This document shows, piece by piece, positions 8,951 to 17,688 of a DNA stretch of 64,000 nt. How positions within the stretch are numbered: position 1 is the first letter of the stretch; each line of letters begins with the position of its first letter. The notes under the pieces are model-generated. The model was given only the letters and a program-made list of their open reading frames with translations, was not told the DNA's origin and did no database searches. A program made the translations under genes and the position numbers. This DNA comes from Planctomycetaceae bacterium UBA2972 (GTDB lineage: Bacteria > Planctomycetota > Planctomycetia > Pirellulales > Pirellulaceae): NCBI GenBank assembly GCA_002348315.1, contig DEAW01000154.1, positions 1-64,000 on the forward strand, given 5' to 3'.

Positions 8951-9525
8951 CAACAGCCACTCAATTGAGCGGCAATAAATTGTTCCAGCAATTGAAAGGC
9001 ATCCGTTTCCTGTTGACCAGCCGTTTTTCCGACGATCACCTTAAGGTGTTTCATCTGGCTTAAAATTTCGCCTGCTGGAATAAACTTAGTCCGCGTTGCC
9101 AATATGGCTGCTTCCAGCACAGCATGTTTCGCCCGGTTAAATCCAAAAAACGGGCGTATTTGCCTCTGCTGTAAAACACGACATTCAATCCTTGTGCGTT
9201 GTTCTGAGTCTTCCAATGACGTCACCTCGAATTCAAACCATTGACAGGCATTGGCCAGAACGTGTCCGGCAACCTCTGTTTGCGAGGCAAATTCTGGTGA
9301 CTGCGACCAAACATTAATGGCAGCGCAGGCCAACAACATGACGTCGTCGGTAATATGAAAAATACCGCGACCCTGACGTTTTAGATTCTGATAGGTGCGA
9401 GAAGAAGTGTAGGGTTTCAATACAAAGGTATCCCATTGTCCGGAATCGCAAACTTCCGGACCCATCGGGGAGACATTGGGAGTTCCATCTTCGTGACTAG
9501 TTGTCACAATACCTTCAAGGATCAT
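8947..9525 (-). CDS. DUF447 family protein (flavin-binding split-barrel type)
   Basis: A 192-residue protein starting MILEGIVTTSHEDGTPNVSPMGPEV, which fits DUF447, a family with a flavin reductase-like split-barrel fold. Members are commonly found with H4MPT genes in archaea, methylotrophs and planctomycetes. The biochemical role is not established. It lies 14 bases after the pabA stop and is the third gene of a pabB-pabA-DUF447 run on the minus strand, which ties it to arylamine or pterin metabolism. Its stop overlaps the stop of the convergent DUF6513 gene. The start is an ATG at 9525 with a purine-rich stretch (GAGAAAG) upstream. Confidence 0.78.
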   Translation of the reverse strand: MILEGIVTTSHEDGTPNVSPMGPEVCDSGQWDTFVLKPYTSSRTYQNLKRQGRGIFHITDDVMLLACAAINVWSQSPEFASQTEVAGHVLANACQWFEFEVTSLEDSEQRTRIECRVLQQRQIRPFFGFNRAKHAVLEAAILATRTKFIPAGEILSQMKHLKVIVGKTAGQQETDAFQLLEQFIAAQLSGCC

Positions 9526-9539
9526 TCTGCTTTCTCGAC

Positions 9540-10202
9540 TTAAAACGTGACGGGTTTATCCGGCGACTCAAACGAACTATCGCTGGCATGCCGACATTCA
9601 TCCTCAACCGTAGGTACGTTCGCTGCAACCTCGATCCCTGCCAATTTGAGGAAGCCAGCGAGAATATTAAATCCATGACTCGTGAGTACGGATTCCGGAT
9701 GAAACTGTATCCCGACGACAGGCTCTGTAGTGTGTCGCAATCCCATGACTGTCCCGTCAGCCAACCAGGCTGTTTTTTCGAGGCAAGGTGGAAGGCTGGA
9801 AGCATCCACCACCAGAGAATGGTACCGACAGGCTGTCAATGAGTCCGGCAAATCAGTAAAGATCCCCCGGCCATCGTGTTCCAATACGCTGCTACGGCCA
9901 TGAACCGGTTCCTCCGCCAAAACCACCTCAGCACCAAATGCCTGTCCAATGACCTGATGTCCGAGACAGACACCCAGAATTGGAAAAACTGTCGCCAGTT
10001 CCGTCACAACTTCCAGGCAGATGCCGGCATTTTCCGGAGTACAGGGTCCCGGGGACAAGACGATTGCATCGGGGCTTAACTCACGGATTTTCTCAATCGT
10101 AATTTTGTCATTACGCACAACGTGAATCGTCTGACCTAAACGCTGGAAGTATCTTCCCAGGTTATGGACAAAGCTATCGTAATTATCAATTAATAAGATC
10201 AC
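9540..10202 (-). CDS. pabA: Aminodeoxychorismate/anthranilate synthase glutamine amidotransferase subunit
   Basis: Class I glutamine amidotransferase that supplies ammonia to the chorismate-using partner. The sequence begins with the family signature LLIDNYDSFVHNL. The oxyanion segment SPGPCTPENAG, the nucleophile segment GVCLGHQ (Cys near residue 79) and the His-x-Glu of the triad (GIQFHPESVLT) are all present. The start codon is GTG at 10202, which leaves only two residues before the conserved strand. Length is 220 residues with a short tail rich in Ser, Asp and Glu. It lies 25 bases after pabB, so PabA is more likely than TrpG. It could serve both pathways, as in some bacteria. Confidence 0.93.
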   Translation of the reverse strand: MILLIDNYDSFVHNLGRYFQRLGQTIHVVRNDKITIEKIRELSPDAIVLSPGPCTPENAGICLEVVTELATVFPILGVCLGHQVIGQAFGAEVVLAEEPVHGRSSVLEHDGRGIFTDLPDSLTACRYHSLVVDASSLPPCLEKTAWLADGTVMGLRHTTEPVVGIQFHPESVLTSHGFNILAGFLKLAGIEVAANVPTVEDECRHASDSSFESPDKPVTF

Positions 10203-10227
10203 GTTTCGTACTCGATGCCAGTTGCCG

Positions 10228-11628
10228 CTATGCTAACGCCCGCAGCATGCCGGTCGCTTTCTCCCAGGTTTCGACATACTCTCGCTCCGGATTCGACTGT
10301 GCAACAATCCCACCACCAACCGGAAATTGCCACCAGCCCTTTCCAGCAGTGATCGTTCGGATCAGGATACTCAAGTCCATAGTGCCATCAAATCCTACAT
10401 ACCCAAGGCTGCCACAATACGGCCCCCGGGCTGTCGGTTCGAGTTCCGCAATGATCTCCATCGCTCGAACTTTGGGAGCTCCTGTGATCGACCCTCCCGG
10501 AAAAGCCTGACGGATTAAATCAAACGGAGTTTTATCCTGTCTCATTTTACCTTCGACAACACTAACGAGATGCTGCACGAACTGATAAACCTCCAGCCGA
10601 CATAGGTCTTTGACAAAAACACTATCGGGTTCGCAGATAGCCGAAATATCATTTCTCAGCAAATCTACAATCATCACGTTTTCCGCGAGATCTTTTTCGC
10701 TTTGTCTCAACTCTTCCGCTGCGTACAAATCAGCTTCGGGCATTGAAATTCTGGCGCGAGTCCCTTTGATGGGCCGAGCTTCCACCACCGAATCGCGGAC
10801 TTGCAAAAATCGTTCCGGCGATGCACTCACGATTTCAAATTCAGTGGTTGCAAAATAGCCGGCAAACGTAGCCGGATTACGGTGCCGCAAGCGTGTGTAT
10901 AATTCCACCGAATTGGTGGTAGCCGGATGGAGCAGACGTTGGCTCAGATTGACCTGAAAAATATCACCTGCATAAATATAATCGATACACTTTTGCACGG
11001 TCTGCAAATAGTCTTCTTTAGAGAAGTTACTCGTCAAACTTCCACGAACTTCGTGCTGCACGGCCAGGTGTTCTGCGGCAATTTCGCAGGTCGGCTCATT
11101 CGCCGGGAACGGTGCAACCGGCCCTGACAGAATCTGCTGAAAGTAAGCTGCTCGCTCCAAAGCCCGATTGGCTCGTGCAATCGGCTCCTGTTCAGGAAGC
11201 CCCTGCGATATGATCCAGGCACGTTGCTCGTGATGATCAAAAGCAACAACAACATCATAAAACCCAACTGCCAGACTGGGGACCTGAAATTCATCACAGT
11301 GTGGGTTTGGCAATGTTTCTAAACTGTAACCGAGATCATACGAGAACAAGCCCGCAACTCCCCCCTGAAATGGCGGCAAGCCTGCAAGGGTTTCAATTTC
11401 CTGTCCCGCCGTCACTTCCTGCCAAACAGCCTCCAACTCGCTTAATTCATCCTTCTCGCGTGGATGGATTTCCAGATATTCGAACGGATCGGCACAAATG
11501 AACGAATACCGACCTAAGTTTTCCAGTCGCATGGCGCTATCGAGAAACAAGCAATGCGGCAGAGCAGCCAACCTTAAAAAGACGGCTTCGGCATCCGGCA
11601 TCGGCAGCAATTCCTGAACAATTGCCAT
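10228..11628 (-). CDS. pabB: Aminodeoxychorismate synthase component I
   Basis: Chorismate-binding enzyme that makes 4-amino-4-deoxychorismate, the precursor of p-aminobenzoate. Seen motifs are ARPIKGTRAR, with the PIKGT form typical of PabB rather than the PIAGT of anthranilate synthase, then ENVMIVDLLRND, FPGGSITGAPK and GGGIVAQSNPE. I place the start at the ATG at 11628, giving 466 residues. The reading frame stays open for 34 more codons upstream, but these would run through the AT-rich inverted repeat and do not resemble the family. AGGAAG lies about 14 bases upstream of the ATG. Its product is needed for folate and, through beta-RFAP synthase, for H4MPT. Confidence 0.94.
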   Translation of the reverse strand: MAIVQELLPMPDAEAVFLRLAALPHCLFLDSAMRLENLGRYSFICADPFEYLEIHPREKDELSELEAVWQEVTAGQEIETLAGLPPFQGGVAGLFSYDLGYSLETLPNPHCDEFQVPSLAVGFYDVVVAFDHHEQRAWIISQGLPEQEPIARANRALERAAYFQQILSGPVAPFPANEPTCEIAAEHLAVQHEVRGSLTSNFSKEDYLQTVQKCIDYIYAGDIFQVNLSQRLLHPATTNSVELYTRLRHRNPATFAGYFATTEFEIVSASPERFLQVRDSVVEARPIKGTRARISMPEADLYAAEELRQSEKDLAENVMIVDLLRNDISAICEPDSVFVKDLCRLEVYQFVQHLVSVVEGKMRQDKTPFDLIRQAFPGGSITGAPKVRAMEIIAELEPTARGPYCGSLGYVGFDGTMDLSILIRTITAGKGWWQFPVGGGIVAQSNPEREYVETWEKATGMLRALA

Positions 11629-11667
11629 GAGGGGTGTATCTTCCTGAGGGTAGCTTTGTGGTCTGCC

Positions 11668-11697
11668 ATTAAATATAGATTGCTTGCTATATTTAAT
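11668..11697. promoter_or_regulatory. Perfect 11-bp inverted repeat upstream of pabB (operator candidate)
   Basis: The arms ATTAAATATAG (11668-11678) and CTATATTTAAT (11687-11697) are exact reverse complements with an 8-base spacer. The element starts 40 bases upstream of the pabB ATG and ends about 60 bases before the small divergent ORF. The size, symmetry and AT content fit a binding site for a dimeric regulator overlapping a promoter. No T-run suited to termination follows on either strand. No regulator gene is adjacent, so the factor is unknown. Confidence 0.5.
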
Positions 11698-11756
11698 TAA
11701 GTGCAAACCCCGCTTCCCTGCAGTAATCACTCAGTCTTACCGAAGAAATTAAATCC

Positions 11757-11918
11757 ATGAGCCCCGCCGAACGAGAAAACATCATCGCCATGTTGATTGA
11801 ACAGGGCATTTTATCAAAGGACATACAGCACGAGTTATTGCCTGATGATGAATTACTTCGTCTGATGAATCCGGACACGATGTGTGGCGGGTCGGGGTGT
11901 GATCCCGGGATTTGCTAA
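11757..11918 (+). CDS. Small Cys-rich hypothetical protein (53 residues)
   Basis: An ATG-started frame of 53 codons ends at a TAA at 11916. The N-terminal 40 residues are charged and predicted helical (MSPAERENIIAMLIEQG and so on). The last 12 residues hold three Cys in a Gly-rich tail (MCGGSGCDPGIC, residues 42-53). It is divergent from pabB and precedes the beta-propeller gene by about 90 bases. There is only a weak purine-rich stretch (GAAGAAA) before the start. I do not recognise the family. The tail could bind a metal or be modified, or the frame could be fortuitous. Codon use resembles the surrounding genes. Confidence 0.42.
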   Translation: MSPAERENIIAMLIEQGILSKDIQHELLPDDELLRLMNPDTMCGGSGCDPGIC

Positions 11919-12010
11919 CTCTATCGAGTGATGATTCGATTGTGTGAATTGAATCCACTATAATGACGGACAGAAACTCGATGGTTCCGTAGCAAGTCTG
12001 GATCTTCACC

Positions 12011-13306
12011 ATGAAACGCAATTTACTCTTATTAACTCTATTCACACTTTTGTCCGTTCCCGCATTTGCCGTGGATGGTGAACCATCGCCAGAAGCCAAA
12101 GCGGAAGCGACTCGGGGTAATTGGTCCGGTTGGCGAGGTCCCACGCGCGACGGACTTTCTGCTGAAACCGGATTGCTAAGCAGTTGGCCGGATGCAGGCC
12201 CCAGGCTCGCTTGGAAAGCCAAAGGGTTAGGAAGTGGATTTTCCAGTGTTGCCGTTGCCAATGACAGGATTTTCACGATGGGCAAAAAAGATGGTTCCAC
12301 CAAAATGATTGCCCTGAGTACCAATCGGGGAAGCGTGATTTGGGAAGCAGATATGGGCGCGGGAGCAAACCCCAATTGCACACCGACAGTGGATGGCGAT
12401 CGCGTGTACGGATTGACCCATTCCGGCGAGTTAGTCTGTATCAGCGCAACCAATGGAAAAATTCTGTGGCGACGCAATTTCCCAACCGACTTCAAAGGCC
12501 GCATGGAATCCGGCTGGGGCTACTCGGAATCTCCTGTGATCGATGGCGACAGACTCATCTGTACTCCCGGAGGAAACTCAGCAGTCATGGTTGCTTTAGA
12601 TAAAGCCAATGGTGAGTTGTTATGGTCTGCCGAAATGCCTGCAGCGGTCGGGGATCGAGGTCAGGATGGCGCTGGTTATTCTTCCATCGTGATCAGTGAA
12701 ATCGCGGGACGAAAACAATACGTGCAACTGACCGGGCGAGGAGTCTTAGGTGTCGACGGGGAAACCGGGAAACTCTTGTGGGTTTACAATCGCATCGCTA
12801 ACAGCACAGCCAACATCCCAACGCCAATCGTAAAAGGGGATTACATTTTCTGCAGTACAGGCTACGGTACGGGAGCTGCCTTGATTCAGATTCACGATCG
12901 TAACGGACAGTTCCAGGTGGAAGAGAAGTATTTTCTGGAAGCCAAAAAGCTCCAAAACCATCACGGCGGGATGCTGCTGATAGGCGACTATATCTATTGC
13001 GGCCATGGCCACAATCAGGGTTTTCCGGTTTGCCTGAATATGATGACCGGTGAATATGCCTGGGGGCCGGAACGCGGAGCAGGTACAGGTAGTGCCGCCA
13101 TTCTGTATGCCGATGGCCATCTCTATTTTCGCTATCAAAGTGGCGACATGGCTCTGATCGAAGCCACTTCCACTGGTTACAAACTCAAAGGGAAATTCCG
13201 CACTGACGAAGTAAACGGCCAGAGTTGGCCACATCCTGTGATTGCCGGAAAGAAACTTTATCTCCGCGATCAGGGAACGTTAATGGTGTATGACATCGCC
13301 AAATAA
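12011..13306 (+). CDS. Exported PQQ-type beta-propeller repeat protein
   Basis: A 431-residue secreted protein. It has a clear Sec signal peptide (MKRNLLLLTLFTLLSVPAFA) followed by the planctomycete pattern WSGWRGPTRDGLS. Repeated propeller blades then carry the W-rich strands of PQQ/BamB-like proteins (for example NRGSVIWEADMG, NGKILWRRNFP, NGELLWSAEMP, TGKLLWVYNR). PQQ-dependent dehydrogenase catalytic residues are not evident, so a binding or scaffold role is more likely than an enzyme. It starts the plus-strand run that continues with the Gfo/Idh/MocA gene 27 bases later. Function is unknown; the fold and export are well supported. Confidence 0.88.
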   Translation: MKRNLLLLTLFTLLSVPAFAVDGEPSPEAKAEATRGNWSGWRGPTRDGLSAETGLLSSWPDAGPRLAWKAKGLGSGFSSVAVANDRIFTMGKKDGSTKMIALSTNRGSVIWEADMGAGANPNCTPTVDGDRVYGLTHSGELVCISATNGKILWRRNFPTDFKGRMESGWGYSESPVIDGDRLICTPGGNSAVMVALDKANGELLWSAEMPAAVGDRGQDGAGYSSIVISEIAGRKQYVQLTGRGVLGVDGETGKLLWVYNRIANSTANIPTPIVKGDYIFCSTGYGTGAALIQIHDRNGQFQVEEKYFLEAKKLQNHHGGMLLIGDYIYCGHGHNQGFPVCLNMMTGEYAWGPERGAGTGSAAILYADGHLYFRYQSGDMALIEATSTGYKLKGKFRTDEVNGQSWPHPVIAGKKLYLRDQGTLMVYDIAK

Positions 13307-13333
13307 TCCCGTCGAACAACGCAGACCCTCATC

Positions 13334-14389
13334 ATGACCAACACCTTGAAGATTGCTTTTATCGGAGTGGACAACCCTCACGGGGCTGGCTGGCGTGATC
13401 TGTTTGCCAATGTCGAGCAGGAAGCAGAACTTTCAGCTTTCGTTCCGCATTTTGATGGCAGCATTGCCAGTCTCGAAGAAAAGTACTCTGCATTACCTCG
13501 ACATGATACTGTTTCAGCACTGATTGACCATGAGCAGTTCGAGGCAGCCGTTGTGGCTGTCAGTAATCGTCATTCGGCTGAAATCATCGAAGAACTTGCT
13601 GCTGCCGGGAAGCACATTCTGGCGGAAAAGCCTGTTGCCGGTCGTACCTCTGATGCCATTCGCATACGCGATGCCGTGAACAATGCCGGAGTCGCTTTTC
13701 AGTCAGGCTACATGTGGCGTTATGACGACTGTGCCAATCGGCTTAAGCGAATGATCGCCGAAGGTCGGTTTGGGAAATTAATCAGCATTGAATCTGTTTA
13801 TGCAACCAGTGATGTCAATCGCCGGGGGCCTGCTCATTATTTATTTGATATCGAAGAAAGCTATGCCGGTTTTTTTAGCTGGCTGAGTTGCCACCACATT
13901 GATTTACTCCAGTACATCAGCGGCCAGAGTGTCACGGGAGTAACAAGTCGAGTCGGCAATTTCACCGAAACAAACGTAGATGTGGAAGACGGTGGCACGG
14001 CCATTCTGGATTTAGAAAGTGGAGCCATTGCCACTTTGATCGGCGGTTACTGGTTACCGCGTTGGGCCGGTGAAGTCCACTGGACAATCCGTGGCAGTAA
14101 ACGTTGGGTGCATTGGGATCCCGGCAAACCAAATACAGGCGGAAGCCTCGAAATCCATGGCCCACAACCTCAATGGTATGCCATGGATGAAATTTACAAC
14201 GCTCCTGAAGATACTACACCGGGTTACGGTAAAGGACCGGGAGTCGCTCTGTTACAAGACTGGTTTGCTATGATTCGTGGGGAAGTCGCTGCCTGCCGCA
14301 ACACCACAGAATCCATGCTGGCCAACGTCCAAATTGTCGACACTATACTCGATGCGTCCCGTGAAGGTCGCCGAATCGAATTGTCCTAA
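13334..14389 (+). CDS. Gfo/Idh/MocA family oxidoreductase
   Basis: NAD(P)-dependent oxidoreductase of 351 residues. The N-terminal Rossmann fold begins LKIAFIGVDNPHG, and the family motif AEKPVAG occurs near residue 99 with the conserved Lys. The C-terminal alpha/beta domain includes the GQSVTGVTSR strand region and CHHIDLLQY, with His residues in the usual catalytic area. The glycine-rich loop is atypical (GVDNPHGAGW instead of GxGxxG). No signal peptide is seen, so it should be cytoplasmic. The next gene begins 28 bases downstream. A role in sugar or sugar-acid metabolism is likely by context, but the substrate is unknown. Confidence 0.88.
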   Translation: MTNTLKIAFIGVDNPHGAGWRDLFANVEQEAELSAFVPHFDGSIASLEEKYSALPRHDTVSALIDHEQFEAAVVAVSNRHSAEIIEELAAAGKHILAEKPVAGRTSDAIRIRDAVNNAGVAFQSGYMWRYDDCANRLKRMIAEGRFGKLISIESVYATSDVNRRGPAHYLFDIEESYAGFFSWLSCHHIDLLQYISGQSVTGVTSRVGNFTETNVDVEDGGTAILDLESGAIATLIGGYWLPRWAGEVHWTIRGSKRWVHWDPGKPNTGGSLEIHGPQPQWYAMDEIYNAPEDTTPGYGKGPGVALLQDWFAMIRGEVAACRNTTESMLANVQIVDTILDASREGRRIELS

Positions 14390-14417
14390 CTTAGAAACTA
14401 CAACTGGAGTAAATGGC

Positions 14418-15374
14418 GTGAGAATCAGCAGATTTGAACAAGACGGACAAACCAAATTAGGGTTCTATTTCGACTCTTTCGTGGTTGAACTCGCTGCGGC
14501 AGCGACGGCATACAACCAAGCCAATAGTGCCACCCTCGACTTTTCTGATACGTCCTGCATCCTGAAATATCTTCCGCCGGAAGGTGCCCTGGCAGCTGAT
14601 GCTGAACTGGTAGCAAGCTGGCTGAGCGAAAACGACATCTGTGACAGTCTCAAAACGTGTTGTGATACCGTTCAGCTACTTGTCCCGATCGCTCGCCCTA
14701 ACAAACTCTTTCTACTTGCCGGCAATTATTCAGCTCACGTCCAGGAAGGCGGAGAACAGGGAATCGAGCGTGCTGAGACGTTCCCTTATGTCTTCATGAA
14801 GCCTCCCACCACAACGCTGACCAACCCTGGCCAACCGATCCAGATTCCTAAAGTAAACCCAAATGAAGTGGACTGGGAATTAGAACTTGCAATTGTTATT
14901 GGCAAAAAAGGAAAGCACATTTCAGAAGCTGACGCTTTGGACTACGTAGCCGGATACACCGTGATTAATGACATTTCAGATCGCGCTTACCATCCATTCC
15001 CGGAACGTAAAGAACGGTCGCGAGATGCCTTCTTCGATTGGCTCCACGGTAAGTGGCACGACAGTTTTTGTCCCTGCGGTCCGTGTATCGCAACGCCCAC
15101 ATGTATTCCGGATCCACAAACGCTGGATCTAAAACTATCGTTCAATGGTGATCTGCGTCAGAACAGCACAACAGCATTACAGGTTTTCCCGGTGGCGGCA
15201 GTGATTGAGTTTATTTCTCAATCCGTGACGCTCGAACCAGGTGATATCATTTCCACCGGGACTCCCGACGGCGTGGGAAAAACCACCGGCACATTCATCA
15301 AGGCCGGTGACACGCTCGACGCGTTCATCAGCAGCATTGGAACACTTACCTCAACCGCAATTGACGAAGCATAA
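14418..15374 (+). CDS. Fumarylacetoacetate hydrolase (FAH) family protein
   Basis: A 318-residue protein with a C-terminal FAH domain. The metal-binding acidic residues appear in VDWELELAIVIGKKG, and the active-site region reads DYVAGYTVINDISDR, then HGKWHDSFCPCGPCIA and the terminal GDIISTGTPDGVG signature. I take GTG at 14418 as start because GGAG lies 10 bases upstream, although the frame is open further into the previous gene. The family includes acylpyruvate hydrolases and 2,4-diketo-3-deoxy-sugar-acid hydrolases. With an enolase-superfamily gene directly downstream and an oxidoreductase upstream, a sugar-acid breakdown role is plausible but unproven. The CxCGPC Cys cluster (SFCPCGPCIA) is unusual to my eye. 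Confidence 0.87.
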   Translation: MRISRFEQDGQTKLGFYFDSFVVELAAAATAYNQANSATLDFSDTSCILKYLPPEGALAADAELVASWLSENDICDSLKTCCDTVQLLVPIARPNKLFLLAGNYSAHVQEGGEQGIERAETFPYVFMKPPTTTLTNPGQPIQIPKVNPNEVDWELELAIVIGKKGKHISEADALDYVAGYTVINDISDRAYHPFPERKERSRDAFFDWLHGKWHDSFCPCGPCIATPTCIPDPQTLDLKLSFNGDLRQNSTTALQVFPVAAVIEFISQSVTLEPGDIISTGTPDGVGKTTGTFIKAGDTLDAFISSIGTLTSTAIDEA

Positions 15375-15413
15375 CCTACCTCTGTGAGGTTCAGCATTAG
15401 AAAGGCATTCGCC

Positions 15414-16790
15414 ATGAAACGTAGACACTTCATGCAAACCGGATTTGCTGCCTTGGCAGCAACCGCCCTTCCGGCAGTCTATAACCAATCCACCTACGCC
15501 AGCCGCATTGGCAAGCGTCCCAGCGAACTGAAGATCATTGACATCAAGCGTCAGACGGTACGATTACCATTCCGTCCCGCTCCACAACGCGCGATGGACC
15601 GTGAAATTCCACACTGGCGATATTGTGAAATTGTACAGGTCGAACTTTCCGGCGGGGCAATCGGCATTGGTGAAGGTTTGCTTTACTACAGCTGGGGAGT
15701 CACTTCGGATGAGGCCGTCCAGAGCGCCATCGGTAGCAATGCCGCTGATTTAATGTGGAATGATGATCTGGGTGCCGGTTTACAAATGGCATTGTTTGAT
15801 GCTGTCGGAAAAGCCGGAGGAGTTCCCGCTCATCGCCTGCTGGGAAATCAGGTCTATGACACGACACCCCTAAGCTGGTGGAATATCGATATGCCAACCA
15901 AGGACATGTTGAGTGAATGTCAGGAGGCTTTGCGTTTGGGCTACAAAGCTTACAAAACCAAAGGACGTCCCTGGTTCGATTTATGGGATCAAACTGAGAC
16001 CTGTGCGAAAGCCATGCCGGAAGATTTCAAGATCGACATGGATTTCAATGAAACCTTATTAACAGCAAAACAGGGCATCCCCATTTTGAAATGGATGGAT
16101 CAGTTCCCACAGGTGGACATTTACGAATCACCTATTCCGCAGAGTGACATTCATGGTAACGCCGCCATTACCAAAGCAGTCCGTGCAGGAGTGTCGTTAC
16201 ATTACGGCACGCCCTCTCCCAAAGATGTCGTGAAACACGACGTCTGTGATGGGTTTGTCATCGGCGGTGGTGCCACCAGATTGATGCGTCAGGCACATGT
16301 TGCCGAGACCATGGATATGAGATTCTGGCTGCAATTGGTGGGTGCTGGTCTGACAGCTGCCTTTAGTTTACATTTTGGAGCGGTTTGTTCGGCCGCAACC
16401 TGGCCGGCTGTTAACTGCCATCAGTTGTATGTACATGACATGCTCAAAGAACCTATCCGAGTACGCAACGGCCTGGCAGCCATTCCAGACAAGCCTGGCC
16501 TGGGAGTGGAGTTGGACTGGAGCATTGTTCATCGTTATGCCGTGGAAAAACCGGCAGAACGTCCTGACCCGGCGAGGATGATCGAAACGACTTATACCGA
16601 TGGACGGCGTATGTATACGGCGAACAACGGCACGGTCAACTTCATGCTCAACCCGGCTCGATTCCCCGGCAACATGCCATACTTTGAAAAGGGCGTTGAT
16701 AGTAAACTCCTGCCGAATGACGGCAGTGCTCGCTGGAAAGAACTTTACGAACGCAGTCGCAAAGAAGGCCCCATTGTCATCGAACCGTAA
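15414..16790 (+). CDS. Tat-exported enolase-superfamily (mandelate racemase/muconate lactonizing-like) protein
   Basis: A 458-residue protein. The N-terminus MKRRHFMQTGFAALAATALP is a twin-arginine signal. The TIM-barrel part carries superfamily elements: a KxK strand (AYKTKGR), an Asp strand (KIDMDFNE) and a Glu strand (DIYESPIP). The third metal ligand, usually Glu or Asp on the next strand, is not evident; the equivalent segment reads VSLHYGTPSP. The start is the ATG at 15414 with AAAGG about 9 bases upstream. It follows the FAH gene by 39 bases, suggesting a shared sugar-acid pathway. Because a key ligand is changed and the protein is exported, dehydratase or racemase activity should not be assumed. 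Confidence 0.82.
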   Translation: MKRRHFMQTGFAALAATALPAVYNQSTYASRIGKRPSELKIIDIKRQTVRLPFRPAPQRAMDREIPHWRYCEIVQVELSGGAIGIGEGLLYYSWGVTSDEAVQSAIGSNAADLMWNDDLGAGLQMALFDAVGKAGGVPAHRLLGNQVYDTTPLSWWNIDMPTKDMLSECQEALRLGYKAYKTKGRPWFDLWDQTETCAKAMPEDFKIDMDFNETLLTAKQGIPILKWMDQFPQVDIYESPIPQSDIHGNAAITKAVRAGVSLHYGTPSPKDVVKHDVCDGFVIGGGATRLMRQAHVAETMDMRFWLQLVGAGLTAAFSLHFGAVCSAATWPAVNCHQLYVHDMLKEPIRVRNGLAAIPDKPGLGVELDWSIVHRYAVEKPAERPDPARMIETTYTDGRRMYTANNGTVNFMLNPARFPGNMPYFEKGVDSKLLPNDGSARWKELYERSRKEGPIVIEP

Positions 16791-16808
16791 GGGCAGGACG
16801 ACTTCAGG

Positions 16809-17663
16809 CTATTCGCCCAAATCACGTTCGTCAACAATTCGCGAGTACCACTCGGGATGGCGATCATCAAAGCGATGAATCTCGTGTTCATCGGGGACGC
16901 GAACAATATGTTTATTGCGTGTCTGTTCAGGCACGACAGTACCGTACAATACTTCATACTCTTTGTGATCGGCAAAGTGTTGGTCGTCGCCGTTGGGTGA
17001 AATGATTTTACTACCACCGATAAACTGGAAGCCACGCTCTAATCCCACTCGGTTTACAGCAGCATAAAAAATCTTATTCTCAACAGCACGAGTATTCACG
17101 ATGTACTTGGGAAACGTCTCGGCTCCGGGAGGCCAGTTTGTAGGCAGCACCACCAGATCGGCTCCATCCAACGCCATGATCCGGGACGACTCAGGAAAAC
17201 TACCGTCATAACAGATATTCATTCCGACTTTGATTTTCCCAATATCGTAAACCTCGAAAGGGCGATTTCCCGGAGTCGTAAATCGATCAATCCCCAAAAA
17301 GGGCAAATGAATTTTTCGATAGCTGCCAATGACACCCTCTGGCCCCACCAGAACACAGGCATTGAATAATTCCTCGTCCACTTTTTCCAGCGTGCCATAG
17401 ACGACGTAGCTATTGGTTTCAGCACAAACCGCTTGAAAAAACTCACTACTTCGCCCGGGAATGGATTCCCCCCATGGCAAAGCTTCTTCCAGGCTACTGA
17501 AACAGTAACCGGTCACTGCACATTCCGGAAAAATCGTCAATTCCGCGCCATTGGCTGTTGTTTCTCTGATTGCCTTTTCCATGTTTGCCAGATTCAACTC
17601 CGGCTCCATGATTTGGATGTCCATTTGAACACCTGCAATCTTCATATTCACTGCATCGCTCAT
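16809..17663 (-). CDS. Carbon-nitrogen hydrolase (nitrilase superfamily)
   Basis: A 284-residue cytoplasmic hydrolase with the complete Glu-Lys-Cys triad of the superfamily: Glu in LTIFPECAVTGYC, Lys in YRKIHLPFLG and Cys in GMNICYDGSFPE. The fold is the usual alpha-beta-beta-alpha sandwich. Substrates in the family range from nitriles to omega-amides and N-carbamoyl compounds, and none can be chosen here. It starts 25 bases after the stop of the amidase gene on the same strand, so the two are probably one operon. Both cleave carbon-nitrogen bonds, which suggests use of an amide or amide-like compound. Confidence 0.92.
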   Translation of the reverse strand: MSDAVNMKIAGVQMDIQIMEPELNLANMEKAIRETTANGAELTIFPECAVTGYCFSSLEEALPWGESIPGRSSEFFQAVCAETNSYVVYGTLEKVDEELFNACVLVGPEGVIGSYRKIHLPFLGIDRFTTPGNRPFEVYDIGKIKVGMNICYDGSFPESSRIMALDGADLVVLPTNWPPGAETFPKYIVNTRAVENKIFYAAVNRVGLERGFQFIGGSKIISPNGDDQHFADHKEYEVLYGTVVPEQTRNKHIVRVPDEHEIHRFDDRHPEWYSRIVDERDLGE

Positions 17664-17688
17664 TTACTTTCCTTTACCGTTTAGGTAC

